Assembly: GCF_033118175.1 (NCBI RefSeq)
Contig: NC_083691.1
Span: forward strand, 15,473,001-15,537,000
Length of the DNA stretch: 64,000 nucleotides
Direction of reading: 5' to 3'
Source: Dama dama
Lineage: Eukaryota > Chordata > Mammalia > Artiodactyla > Cervidae
Each line of letters starts with the position of its first letter. Position 1 is the stretch's first letter. Below the pieces are notes generated by a model. The model had not been told where the DNA came from, ran no database searches, and saw nothing but the letters and a program-made list of their open reading frames with translations. Below, in pieces: positions 1-10,679 of the stretch. The translations under genes and the position numbers were made by a program.

Positions 1-590
1 TTAAGGGAGGAGGCTGGACCTTGCACAGACCACATATTTCTTGTTCCAAACTCAGGAGACCTCACCAACCACACATGCGCAGAAAAGGCTCCTAGGATGA
101 CAAAGGGGAGTTATGTCAAAGTATGTTCTCCCCAGATGCCTTTTCGGTAGGATCCATCTTGGCTGAGAGATACAGAAGCACACATGGGAGGACCCTGATA
201 TGTACCAAATCTGGACTGTGAACCAGGCAAATCAGAATGATTGACCAAAGGAAAATTGGAAGAAATATCCCCCCCAAAAAAGAAATATCCCATAAAAGTA
301 ATTCAAACCGCCACAACGGTGAGTCTCAGTGACACTCTCTCTGAGTCTGCCCCTGTGTCAATCCACATGTATCATACTCTTTTTCCTCTTAAAAAATACT
401 TCATTTGTTTCACTACCTTCTGTCTTTATGGGAATATCTTTTCTGCAAGGTCGAAGGGCCAGGACCTTTGTCACTGGCCACTGGTCTAACGGCTAGGATC
501 TGCTACTCCTATCTCCACAACCCAGCTCAGTCTCCGGCTGGGAACCCAAGCCCCGGTCCGAGCCGTTGCAAGCCAAGGCCACCTGAGACC
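1..590 (+). mobile_element. Probable ruminant LTR fragment (endogenous retrovirus-like)
   Basis: The stretch resembles a repeated LTR-like sequence I recognise from ruminant genomes (BTLTR-type). A TATA-like cataaaag lies near 290-297, followed by a pyrimidine-rich segment and a GC-rich 3' part up to about 590. The left end is cut by the window. No primer binding site or retroviral gene follows, so it would be a solo or partial LTR. The family assignment is from memory and uncertain; a Dfam or Repbase search would settle it. Confidence 0.4.
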
Positions 591-657
591 AAAAAGGGGA
601 ACATTTGTAGGTTGCTTTTCAAACCTAAGAATCTACGAGATCCCCTGACCACAGCAT

Positions 658-1040
658 TGTTGCTGTTCAGTCGCTCAGTCAAGTCCGACTCTTTGTGATC
701 CCGTGGACTGCAGCCCAGAAGGCTTCCCTGTCCATCACCATCTCCCACAGTTTGCTCAAACTCATGATCATTGAGTCAATGATGCCATCCAGCCATCTTA
801 CCCTCTGCCATCCCCTTCTCCCCCCGCCTTCGATCTTTCCCAGCATCAGGGTCTTTTCCAATGAGTCTGCTCTTCACAGCAGGTGGCCTAAGTACTGGAG
901 CTTCAGCTTCAGCATCAGTCCTTCCAATGACTATTCAGGACTGATTTCCTTTAGGATGGACTGGTTTGATTTCCTAGCAGTCCAAGGGACTCTCAAGAGT
1001 CTTCTCCAACTCCACAGTTCAAAAGCATCAATTCTTCATA
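658..1040 (-). mobile_element. BovB LINE (RTE), 3' end fragment
   Basis: The sequence opens with the reverse complement of the BovB 3' terminus (gttcagtcgctcagtc) and continues through the antisense of the last part of the reverse transcriptase frame and 3' UTR, ending abruptly near 1040. It is a 5'-truncated copy. The open frame at 695-1336 on the plus strand is an antisense reading of it and is not a gene. Confidence 0.9.
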
Positions 1041-1895
1041 AAGGAGGATTAACCCAGAAATCCAAACGTGCTCCTATTTTTGTTGTGATGAGCATGGCTC
1101 TGTTTTTGAATCAAGGTTCTACTGTATGGCTCAATGTGACTGTGCTTACTGGGATCAAACCACACTCAGGGTGGGAGAAACCTCTGAGGCAGAAGCTGAA
1201 AGATACAAGGGGAAGGTCCAGGAAGTGTGAAAGCTACTCAGAGTTAGATAAATGTCAGATGCAAAGAGATGTTCTATATAATTTAAAATTAACAAGCAGA
1301 CAAACAGAAACAGTAAAAGAAAATGGAGCTCCTTAGCAAAGCCGTCTAAGTAAATCCCCTTTCCTGCTCACTGAGCAGCCTTTACTCTATGAATAAACTT
1401 TGCCATCTTGATGAGAAAACAGCTCTTATCAAAGTAAATGATGCAGGAATCTCTCCTGCAGGTGATTTCAAAAGATGTGGCCAACAAGTGAGTGAAGCTG
1501 AGAAAACATATTCTTGCTTTGTTTTGTTTTTCCTTGGATTTTCAAATGCGGCTCTCACCTTGCCCAAGGAAGTGTCATTCAGTCATTTTCCAGGGATGAC
1601 TTTTAAAATACCATGCAAGGAAGTTGAAATAAATTTAGAGATCTTGGCCATCGAATTTATCAATACTATAATTGATTTCTATTCAAAGCTAGATGATGAT
1701 CACAGTTTGTGCTTACGGCTCTCAATTTATGAAAACAAAGCTGTCAACTTTTTCTGTAATGAATTTTATTTTTTAAACTGAAATGCCCTTCTTAGGGTAT
1801 GGGTAATAACTCTGACTATAACCTCAAGTTAAAGGTAAAAAAGCCTGTTAAACCATGACAGCTTTTCTTGATAAGTATGTGTGTGTTTGTGTGTA
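1041..1895. other. Single-copy-like DNA, nothing assigned
   Basis: I see no gene, known repeat or RNA here. The open frame at 1389-1781 (130 codons) shows no recognisable domain and lies in AT-rich sequence, so I treat it as chance. Confidence 0.5.
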
Positions 1896-2087
1896 CATGT
1901 TTAGTCGTGGCCAACTCTTTGAGACCTCATGAACTATAGCCCTCCAGGCTCCTCTGTCCATGGGACTCTTCATGCAAGAATACTGGAGCAGGTTACCATT
2001 CCCTTCTACAGGGGATCTTCCCGACCCAGGGATCGAATCCTTGACTGCTACATTGGCAGGCAGATTCTTTACCACTGCACCACCTTG
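1896..2087 (-). mobile_element. Bov-tA SINE
   Basis: Reading the minus strand gives the tRNA-Glu-derived head, the gatcccctgg-type centre and the BovB-like tail that define Bov-tA. It is a nearly full-length monomer with many substitutions. It sits in TG- and AT-rich flanks, so a target duplication cannot be distinguished. Confidence 0.9.
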
Positions 2088-2972
2088 AAATAACGTATCA
2101 AGAATATACATCATAAGATAAATATATATGTATTTATATATAGCATATATTAAATTAGATGTGTGTATTTCTATATGCAATACTTAATATATTAAAAATG
2201 TATGTAATCAGCTAAATTTGACTCTCTGGAATAAAAAACATTTCGCTTAAAAGAAAATTTTCCATATTGATCCTTACAAATACCTCAAATGAAGCAACAG
2301 CTTGAAGTAACACATTGAACTAATAAGTGTCTTATCACAGAATGTATATCTTTCTAGACTTGTAGACTCTCACATATACTCAGTTGCAGTGGTAAATCAT
2401 TCCTTCATTTGCTTTAGGCTCCACTGAGATTTTCCAGATGTAGGGAGGAAAGAGAGAAAAGATGTCAGGGAAGAAAGAAAGCCTTCATCAATTCATTCAG
2501 ATAATTCGTTCAATGATAAGGGTTTAGAGCATTTTAATGTCCGTTTATGATGTTAACGTATGTTAATTGGCATTTGCTGGCAAGACTTTCTTCTTTTTCA
2601 CGACTTTTTAGTGGAAGTGGGGGAGGTGTGCTCTGCATTTGTTATTCAGTCCGGGACCTTAGGGTCTTGCTTTCCCAGGAAGAAGACATTGTGATTTTAA
2701 TGGAGGAGCTTACCTGGAAACAAAAGTGCAGGTCCTCCACCAGCCGCTGGGTTATCAGCCCTAATTCCTGGTTTGAAGGGTCTCTTAAGCTCCAAGGCAA
2801 ATCTTCTGCTTAAAGGAGGGGGGGGGGGCAATTTTTCCACCTTTTTCTTCCCACAGGTCCAGAATCAAAAGCCAACATTAGTAAGTCTTATATATTTCCA
2901 TTAAAAAAGTAGCATATATACTTTACTGAAAACGTAGGGAAAATATACACATATGTGTGTGTGTGTATGTTT
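2088..2972. other. AT-rich DNA, nothing assigned
   Basis: Mostly AT-rich sequence between two SINEs. It contains a run of 11 G at 2818-2828. The 88-codon frame at 2547-2813 has no recognisable domain. Confidence 0.5.
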
Positions 2973-3167
2973 TAATTGCTCAGCTGTGTCTGACTCTGTG
3001 ATTCCGTGGACTGTAGCCTGAGGCTCGTCTGTCCACGGAATTCCCCAGGCAAGAATACTGGAGTGGGTAGCCACATCCTTCTCCAGGGGATCTTCCCGAC
3101 CCAGGGATTGAACCCAGGTCTCCTGTTTCGCAGGCAGATTCTTTACTGTCTAAGCCATCAGGGAAGT
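2973..3167 (-). mobile_element. Bov-tA SINE
   Basis: Minus-strand Bov-tA monomer. The BovB-like tail lies at the left (aattgctcagctgtgtc) and the tRNA-derived head ends at 3167 (ccatcagggaag). It is flanked by TG and TA dinucleotide repeats on both sides. Confidence 0.9.
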
Positions 3168-3960
3168 ATATACATATATGTATACAAATACAGTATTCAT
3201 TACCCAGAAAATCACTGCTGACACTTTAGTGTATTTCTGTCTTTATTCTTTTCCCCCACTTCTTTCCAGAAATACAATTGAATGGCCTACTTATTGACAA
3301 ATAAACCAACCAAAGAAAAACTTACTATTTTCGTACAATTTTGTCACCGGCCTCCTTTCACTTCACAGTGCCCAAAACTTCTAAGAGGTGGGTGGCAGAA
3401 ACGTAAGGACTGCAGTGCCATCACGGGGTGGGGCTGCTGTTTGCCGGCGTCTGCAGCTGCCTCCTGGGGCGGCCGGACTTTCCAGCAGGGATCCCTGCAA
3501 TGTTGCTAACCTGGGGGCTGTTCTGGGCAACCTCTGCGATCTAGCATCTGGCTTCCCCTGCAGTGGGAGGGCTGGAAATAATCTGAGACCCAGGAAAGCC
3601 ATCATTCTAACTCTCAGAAAGAAAAAGGAGACCGTTTGTTTGTGCTGCTTTGACTCTGGGGAGAGCCCTTTAGATCCTAGGAGGTGGAGAGGGAGAGAGG
3701 AAGATAGAGAGGGGCAGAGTGGTCCAGAGAGTCCAGACCACGCGAGTTGGCTCTGTGGCAGAGGCTTCAAGTCCAAAACGGTTCCAGAGAACAAGATGAG
3801 GAAGCGGCGGACCTCAGCCCTGGGCCTCCCCCACGCTCTAGTGTGTGTGCCTCTGCGCCGCATCTCCAGGCTGGAGCTGACCTCCTGAAATCTGACCCCT
3901 CGGCGGCCACAGCCCTGCAAGCTCAAAGGCATCAGCGTTTGGGCCGGCTTCTCTGGGGCC

Positions 3961-4260
3961 AGCCTTCCCGAGGAGAGACAAGTCGAAACACTTTTGAACA
4001 GTAGTCTATTCAGCCCGGCTCCGCCGCTCCAAAGAAATAAATGTGTTACAGCTGTTGCGCGGGGGAGGCCGGCCCGCTGGGGACCGGGAGGAATTCCAGG
4101 ACTCGAGCGGGAGCAGCCGTGACTCCGCTGGTCTGGAGGCGGCTTTCTGGTGGGGCTGATGGAGGCGCGTCCATCTCCAGGAGATGGACGAGGACCATCC
4201 ACGCATCTGCCTCGTGACAGCTGAGGGCACCACTTACACCCGCTCCGGGGTTTATAAATA
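3961..4260. promoter_or_regulatory. CpG island
   Basis: By hand count this 300-base stretch has 180 G+C (60%) and about 22 CpG dinucleotides, an observed/expected ratio near 0.8, which meets the usual CpG-island criteria. The GC-rich zone begins earlier, at about 3380, but with fewer CpG. No repeat is recognisable in it. CpG islands commonly mark promoters. Open frames run through both strands (273 codons on minus, 3381-4202; 166 on plus, 3388-3888), as expected in GC-rich DNA, and neither has a recognisable domain. Confidence 0.55.
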
Positions 4261-4262
4261 GG
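4253..4262 (+). promoter_or_regulatory. Candidate TATA box at the island edge
   Basis: TATAAATAGG lies directly at the 3' edge of the CpG island, after a GC-rich run. If used, transcription on the plus strand would start near 4283. A good 5' splice-site match (gag/gtgagg, cut after 4405) follows about 120 bases downstream, so a short first exon of about 4283-4405 is possible. This is inference from motifs only. A 19-base T run at 4340-4358 lies within that interval. Confidence 0.3.
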
Positions 4263-4985
4263 TGCCTGTGTACGTTGAATGCAAAGGAATATGGCTAATG
4301 TTCTGGCATTAATTTAAAGTTTGGATTGCGGGGTTTTGCTTTTTTTTTTTTTTTTTTTCCCCTAATTCTTAAGAGCACTTTCTTTCCCTGCAAGATCTCT
4401 ACGAGGTGAGGTATAGCATAGCAAACCAGTAACAGCAGACAGATGAAACCCAAAACAAAACCCCAGTGGTTTCTGCATCCTTGACTGTGAAACACAGTTT
4501 TACTTTGTGTGGTGCCCATTTACATTGATGTCAAGATTGTTAAGATGTATTTTAAACAATTCTTTGGTTACATTAATTTTTTTTGATGCACAAAACCATC
4601 ATGAAAACATTGTAATATCCAAAATGCTATAAATTATTTTAAGAAAGCTCTCGTTTTAAAGGACACATACTAAGAACTAAGTTTTGTAATTGTTATTGTT
4701 TTAGTTTGCTAATTTAAAGATAACTCTTTCTGACTCCTGTAGAGAACATTTTAAAATAGAAACTGTAAATATTCCAATAAATGTTTCTTTTCCAACTTTA
4801 TTATTCTATCTTCCATTTAAATTTTGTTTTTCACCGCCTAAGAGGACTTTTAATTTTAAGAGGAAATGTAATTTTTATGACAAAGTGATCAAGAAATTTA
4901 GCTATTTTCTGATTATTTAAGCTATTTCATGCATTTATTTATTCAAGAACATGACACTACCAGAGATATGTGTATCTAAAATAAT
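4263..4985. other. AT-rich DNA downstream of the CpG island
   Basis: Apart from the possible first exon described at the TATA box, I see only AT-rich sequence. An AATAAA hexamer occurs near 4777, but nothing links it to a transcript. The minus-strand 74-codon frame at 4295-4519 has a start glycine, a hydrophobic stretch and a lysine run made by the T tract; I judge it to be chance. Confidence 0.4.
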
Positions 4986-5320
4986 ATGTGTGTGTAAGTG
5001 TGATACAGTGTGTGCATGATGTGGTGTGTGTGTGTGTATGTGTGTGATGGAGTATGTGTGTGTGATGTAAGTGTGATGCAGCACATGTGTGTGTGTGTGA
5101 TGCACTCTATGTGATGTGTGTGATGCTGTGTGTGTGTCTGATGGAGTGTGTGTATGTGTGATGCTCTGTGAGATGCAGGATGTGTATGGATGTATGGTGC
5201 AGAGCATTTTTATGTGGTGCAGAGCATATATGTGTGTGTGTGTGAGACGCAGTATATGTGTGTTTGTGATGCAGTGTGAGTGATGTTGTGTGTATGTGTG
5301 TGCAATAGAGAGTTAGTGTG
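4986..5320 (+). repeat. Degenerate TG-rich simple repeat
   Basis: Alternating tgtgtg runs are broken by short units of the type gatgcagtg or gatgtg, giving a low-order minisatellite of about 335 bases. On the minus strand it reads as a Thr/His-rich open frame at 4935-5207, which is an artefact of the repeat. Confidence 0.85.
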
Positions 5321-6414
5321 TCTGTTGGCAGAGGGAATACCCAGAGAGCCCTGGCTCCCCTCTCCAGCCATTTATACTCTGGTCCCCGCGTGCGTGCCCT
5401 TTAGGATTTTCCAGGGCCTCCCAGCCCCCACGTGAGCATCATATTTCTCTCCGCCTACCCTGTCTCCCAGATCAGGCTTGCCACTCAGGTTCTGTGAGCT
5501 CTGTCACGGAAGCTGTTTAATGATGTAGTAATAACTGTTCTGATGCAGAAGTAAGCCTTCCCTGCCTGTCACCAGAGAGGACTGGGCTTATAAAGCACTG
5601 CGTTCACCATCGCCACCTAGGCCGGAAGCGTTCCCACACAACTCCGTGATGCCGAAACCTCTCCCCCATCAGAAGCACAAAGGTTCAGAAACGAGTTTAT
5701 CCCAGTGAAGTCATTCCCACACACAGTCTTCCTGCTTCCATCAACATCATTCAGTTTCCTTTTCAGGGACGCAGATTTCATCTGCTTCTGAGCGGCTTCC
5801 TCTCGAAGTCTGCTTTGGTGGGTCGCTTTTCCTGCTTCGAGATGTTCCTGTCTCTTGCCCTACACAGAATGAAGTCAACTTTTTAGCCAGCAACTTAAGT
5901 CCTTCTGAAATACTCTAAGTAAAGGATGTTTCCAGTGTTATCACTTACTGCTAGCCAAGGGTAACTTCCAGTCCAGAGGAAACCACTTAAACATCCTCCC
6001 TCTTCGATTTCTTCTACCTGCACATCAACCTCACACCACCCTCCTCACCAGATCTGTGACTCCACGAAAGTACGCTCACCTGCTTTCCTCCTGTTCTGTG
6101 AAATCTTCCCTGAAATCAGCACAGTGGACCATCTCAGGCACCTCGACCAGCCTGGAGCATTCAGGATGCAGCTGTCACCTGAATCTGCATCCTTGGTCTC
6201 CCCACCCACACGGGGAGCTCCCCAAGGAAGTGAATGATTGCTGTGACTTCCTGTAGTTAACAGCCGTTAGGTGTGTCTACTTTCACAACCACGTTGGCTT
6301 ATCACAACACAAATAAGAGTATGCCAAGCACAGAACAGTTGTAAGAAAGATTATATATACATAGAGATTATATATACATGAAGAAAATATCTCAGACAGG
6401 AATACAGGATACTG
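5321..6414. other. Single-copy-like DNA, nothing assigned
   Basis: Balanced base composition. I see no known repeat, gene motif or RNA. The 66-codon frame at 6056-6256 has no recognisable domain. Confidence 0.5.
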
Positions 6415-6425
6415 TATAAAATGCT

Positions 6426-6635
6426 GCATGCAAGTGTGCTAAGTCACTTCAGTCATGTCCAACTGTTTGTGACACTATAGACTGTAGCCCGCCAGGCTCC
6501 ATGGGATTCTCCAGGCAAGAATACTGGAGTGGGTTGCCATGCCTTCCTCCAAGAGATCTTCCCAACCCAGGGATCAACCTTGCATCTGTTATGGCTACTG
6601 TATTGGCAGGGTAGTTCTTTACCTGGGAAGCCCCA
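6426..6635 (-). mobile_element. Bov-tA SINE with target-site duplication
   Basis: Minus-strand Bov-tA. It is flanked by an 11-base direct repeat, tataaaatgct, at 6415-6425 and 6636-6646. That is the footprint of insertion by target-primed reverse transcription. The tRNA-derived head is intact to its leading cccc (antisense). Confidence 0.92.
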
Positions 6636-6646
6636 TATAAAATGCT

Positions 6647-7493
6647 ACTTATTCGATGGGAAATTGATCACTGGAATTTGCAACAAGAAGGGCATTGATA
6701 ACTTTGAGAACTATTTCCTTAGAGTGATGGGAGCAATAGCTTGACCTTGATGACCCCAGATGGGCCATAAGAAGAGACTCTGGACATCAAGGGAGGTGGA
6801 CAATAGCTGAAAGGTTTGCAGTAAAGGGGGGTGAAAGAAGTAGAGTGGTAGTTGGAGGGGGTGTGGAGGTCAAGAGATTTTCTAAGCTGAGAGAAATTAT
6901 AGCATGTTTGTACATGAGTGGAATGATACAGGGGAGAGAAAAAGTGGATGATTTAGTCAAAATACAATGATATTCACAAGTAGACAACAGAGCAGCAGAT
7001 CCAATTCCTCAGGGCTTGCTCTAGGAGGTGGACAGATCACTCATTGGAAGAGGAACAAAGGTGAATGTGCAGTTCCCTGGATATGTGTCAGAAGGATGTG
7101 GAAACTCTCCTCTGGTTGCCCTCCTTTGGTTTCCCTGGGACTTTTGTTCCAGGGCCCACCATGGGTACCAAAATCCACAGGTGCTCAAGTCCTAAAGTTG
7201 GCTCTTTCCTCTGTATCCTCCACACCACATCAGTGGATTAAATCAACCACAGACCCTGTAGCACTGTATTTAGATTGAAAACAATCTGCATATAACTCTA
7301 CCTGGAAAGTCCAAGCCCATACTGTTCAAGGGTGGGCTGTCTTTTTCTCAAGGATGCAGGAGGTGAGGTCAGCAGCTGAGGATGAGGGTAGAAGAGGAAG
7401 TTCTAGAGGCTTGATGTGAAAGAGGAGCGAGGGACTCGTCCAATAAGAGCAAGAGCTAAGAAATCAGGAGAACGGGACAGTGGAGGAACCATG
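6647..7493. other. Single-copy-like DNA, nothing assigned
   Basis: No known repeat or gene seen. The open frames at 6967-7278 (plus) and 6787-6987 (minus) have no recognisable domain. Confidence 0.45.
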
Positions 7494-7504
7494 TGAAGAA
7501 CTCA

Positions 7505-8272
7505 GCTCAGTAGATCAGTCGTGTCCGACTCTGCGACTCCATGGACTGCAGCACGCCAAACGTCCCTGTCCATCACCAACCCCCGGAGTTTACTCACACT
7601 CATGTCCATCACGTCAGTGATGCCATCCAACCATCTCATCCTCTGTCATTTCTCCTTCTCCTCCCGCCTTCAATCTTTCCCAGCATCAGGGTCTTTTCCA
7701 ATGAGTCAACTCTTTGCATCAGGTGGCCAAAGTATTGGAGTTTCAGATTCAGCATCAGTCCTTCCAATGAATATTCAGGACTGATTTCCTTTAGGATGGA
7801 CTGGTTGGATCTCCTTGCAGTCCAAGGGACTCTCAAGAGTCTTCTCCAACACCACAGCTCAAAAGCATCAATTCTTTGGCACTCAGCTTTCTTTACAGTC
7901 CAACTCTCACATCCATACGTGACTACTGGAAAAACCATAGCCTTGACTAGATGGACCTTTGTTGGCAAAATATTGTCTCTGCTTTTTAATATGCTGTCTA
8001 GGTTGGTCATAGCTTTTCTTCCAAGGAGCAAGTGTCTTTTAATTTCATGGCTGCAATCACCATCTGCAGTGATTTTGGACCCCCCAAAAATAGTCTCTCA
8101 CTGTTTCCATTGTTTCCCCATCTATTTGCCATGAAGTGATGGGACCAGATGCCATGATCTTAGTTTTCTTAATGCTGAGTTTTAAGCCAAACTTTTCACT
8201 CTCCTCTCTCATTTTCATCAAGAGGCTCTTTAGTTCTTCTTTGCTTTCTGCCAAAGGGTGGTTTCATTTGCA
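7505..8272 (-). mobile_element. BovB LINE, 3' portion with target-site duplication
   Basis: The antisense of the BovB 3' end and C-terminal reverse transcriptase region runs to about the codons for the YADD-containing segment, where the copy is 5'-truncated. An 11-base direct repeat with one mismatch (tgaagaactca at 7494-7504, tgaagagctca at 8273-8283) bounds it. Several frameshifts and stops break the coding frame. Antisense frames such as 7541-8134 are artefacts. Confidence 0.9.
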
Positions 8273-8301
8273 TGAAGAGCTCAACAAATTTCTATCATTG
8301 T

Positions 8302-8321
8302 AAAAAAAAAAAAAAAAAAAA
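8302..8321 (+). repeat. Poly-A run
   Basis: Twenty consecutive A. It lies just beyond the right target duplication of the preceding BovB copy and is not clearly attached to any element. Confidence 0.9.
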
Positions 8322-8539
8322 CACCCCAACGACAACTTTTTTATTTCTCTATTTCCCTTCACAGCAAAACTTCATGAATATTTTTTTCTGTTAATCATCT
8401 CCAGTTACTCTCATCCCATTCTGTCTCGAACTCACTTCCCTTAACCTTTCACCCTAAGAGCCCCAAGAAAACTGTGTACACAAGTCTGATGCTGAATCCA
8501 ATTCTCAGCATGGGCAGAAGCATCTGCTCCTTCGCTCCT

Positions 8540-8894
8540 CTGCATTAGACCACAGCCTTCACCTGCTTCCAGGTGTCACGTGCTCTGGTCTGTTTCCTTC
8601 CTTCCTTACTGAACACTCTTTTTCTGATCCCTCCTCCTGCCCTTATTTCTAAAAGTGTGCCCCAGAGTTTAGTTCTCACATCCCTTCCCTCTTCCCCACA
8701 TAGTCCCTCTATAAGCAATATTACCCAGAGCCTTGCTTTAAATACACGTGTGCTTAACTGATGGATTTCTATATTTGGTCTGAACGTCTCCTCTGAATTC
8801 CAGATTTATATCTCATCTTTGTACTTGACATCTCCCCTTGGGACACAAGCAGGCCTTAGGTCCAAACCGGCTACTCCTGAGTCATTTGCACACT
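8540..8894 (+). mobile_element. L2 LINE fragment, reverse transcriptase region
   Basis: The segment tttaaatacacgtgtgctta and the following atttatatctc / gacatctcc correspond to the part of L2 ORF2 that encodes the YADD-type motif and the following residues, now heavily mutated. The element appears to resume at about 9490 after an inserted MaLR LTR. Assignment rests on recognising the characteristic L2 wording. Confidence 0.6.
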
Positions 8895-9245
8895 GATAGA
8901 GTGCTATGGGTTAAATACTTCCGAGATTTTCTCACATCGATAAAGTGCTATGGGTTAAATGCTCTCAGAGTCTTTCTCACATGGAAAAAGTGCTAGGGTT
9001 TAAATTATGTCTCTCCCAAATTCCTGTGTTGAAGTACTAACCCCTGCAGCTTCAGAATGTGACTGTACTTGGAGATGGGCTCATAGCAGATGGGTTTAGT
9101 TGAAGTGAAGTTATACTGGAGTAGATGGGCCCTTAATCCAACATAACTGGTGTCCTTTTAAGAAGAGGGACATTTGAACACAGGCACATGGGGAGAAGAC
9201 CGTGTGAAGAGGAAGGCAGAGACTGGGTGATGCAGCAGAAACCAC
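8895..9245 (+). mobile_element. MaLR LTR (MLT1-type), with a tandem triplication at its start
   Basis: From about 8984 the sequence follows the MLT1 LTR pattern: gtgttgaagtactaacccc, aatgtgactgtacttggaga, gggcccttaatccaa, ctggtgtccttttaagaaga. Upstream, the first 44-45 bases of the LTR are present in extra tandem copies (8895-8938 and 8939-8983), each starting gataRagtgctatgggttaaat. The 3' end is lost near 9245. It interrupts the L2 element. Confidence 0.7.
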
Positions 9246-9255
9246 ACAAGCAGAA

Positions 9256-9280
9256 ACCCACAAGCAAAAAGCTTGTGGGT
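9256..9280. repeat. Perfect 10-bp inverted repeat, 5-base loop
   Basis: acccacaagc at 9256-9265 and gcttgtgggt at 9271-9280 pair perfectly around aaaaa. No T run follows, so it is not a pol III terminator, and no function is known. Confidence 0.9.
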
Positions 9281-9489
9281 GAACCAGCCGAAGCCGGTAG
9301 GGAGACCTGGACAGTCATTCTGTGGGGCCTTGTTACAGCAGCCAGAGGAAGCAGATGTGAATGGTAACTCCATCCTTCTAGCTGCTCTGAGCCAGACCCC
9401 TCAGACTCGTCCTCTCGTCCACCCACATCCAACACACCTGCAAAGTGGGACCACCTCTCACCTTCAGCTCTGCGGCTTCCGCCCTACAC

Positions 9490-10115
9490 CACAGCCTGGA
9501 ACCCAGCCAACACCTCTTACCCAATCTGCCTGCTCCTCCAGTTTATTCTTCAGATGGCACCCGAACCATCCTTTTGAAATTTGCCAGGTGGCATCACTAT
9601 AGTTCTCAAATCCCACTCACCCCTGCCGTGCCCTTCAGAATGGTCAAAATCTTTCTAACGGAGTACATGGGACCTTCTTTGGCCCAGCCCACAGATTTCA
9701 CCCCCATCACCCTTGGGGTCAGAAATGGTTCCAGCTACATCAGTCTCATCTCTGCTCTGCCGGGAGCGTTTCCAAGATGACTGCACATCGGAGGTTCGTA
9801 CTTGCTCTTCCCTCTGCTGAGAACTCTCTTTCCCATCTTCCAACCCCCATGATGAGCTTTGGCCCCAAATAGCTGCATCACTGGCTGGCTCCCTTCCCCC
9901 AGGTTACTTGCTGTGTGTCCCTCCCGGTACACACACAGCGCCTCCCGCTGGCCTCCTGCTTCTTCTGTGCTCCTGTGTTCCTTGTATTCCCCTCATTCCC
10001 TGAGCCACCACCTGCCACACAGCCCACTGGACCAAAGCACGTGCCTACCTGCCTCCCCACTGGAACCTAAGCTCCATGAGGGAAGGGTCCTTCCCTCCTT
10101 CACTGCTGCACTCAG
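9490..10115 (+). mobile_element. L2 LINE, 3' portion
   Basis: Matches the L2 3' region in order: the ccttttgaaatttgcc / catcacta segment, the ctgccgtgcccttcagaatgg segment, cttgctcttccctctgctga, and the 3' UTR ggaacctaagctccatgagg followed by agtgaatgaatg. Diverged, as expected for an element older than the placental radiation. The 8540-8894 fragment is probably its upstream half. Confidence 0.7.
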
Positions 10116-10593
10116 TGAATGAATGGACAACAAGGGGTTGCTCAAAACTGTTTCCCTCTGCTTGCTCCAGAGTTTGCACGCTAGACATTAATCACCTCTG
10201 TCCAGGGGCCTCACACACAAGCACGCCCATCTCTTCAAACTGCTGTCATCCTAGCCTCCTTAGTACCATTTCTGAGAGTCTCTGAGGAGAAGTCAAAGAG
10301 TGAAGAGTCTCGAAATCGGGCTTTTCCCTGATTGTTTCCAGCCCAGGGCACAGCTCCCTGGAGAACTAAGTCTACAGTTCACCTTTTAGACTGAACGATG
10401 ATGCTTTATGGGCTGTAAAGGCAGCTTTTAAAAAGATGATCTATTAGATCGTTAACTAGTCCATAACAGTCCTCATTTGAAAGTCAGCTGAGTTTTCAAA
10501 GCAATTTCTTTAATTACTTTCTCATGTTGGAGCCCAAATTGTAACATTTGGAATTTTGCAGTGATTTCAGTTATATTTATATTTCATTTGCTG
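10116..10593. other. Single-copy-like DNA, nothing assigned
   Basis: I see no gene, known repeat or RNA in this stretch. Confidence 0.5.
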
Positions 10594-10679
10594 AAACCCC
10601 ATGGACAGAGCAGCCTGGCAGGCTACAGTCCATGGAGTCGCAAGAGTCGGACACGACTAAGCAACTGAATGACAACAAA
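10594..10679 (+). mobile_element. Bov-tA SINE, 3' half only
   Basis: Begins in the middle of the element (aaaccccatggacagagcag) and runs to the BovB-like tail ending aactgaatgacaacaaaa. The tRNA-derived head is absent, so this is a 5'-truncated copy. Confidence 0.88.

Noticed and set aside
695..1336. 213-codon plus frame
   Set aside because: Its first half is the antisense of a BovB 3' end. The rest is unrelated flanking sequence.
3381..4202. 273-codon minus-strand open frame in GC-rich DNA
   Set aside because: No recognisable domain, long frames exist on both strands, and stop codons are depleted by base composition. I report the CpG island instead.
4295..4519. 74-codon minus frame starting Met-Gly with a hydrophobic stretch
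   Set aside because: The lysine run comes from a T homopolymer, there is no homology I recognise, and the frame is short enough to be chance.
4935..5207. Thr/His-rich 90-codon minus frame
   Set aside because: Translation of a TG simple repeat.
5390..5480. GC-rich stretch near 5390-5480 as a second CpG island
   Set aside because: Too short and too few CpG.
7541..8134. 197-codon plus frame
   Set aside because: Antisense reading of BovB. Near-identical peptides recur at every minus-strand BovB copy in the window.
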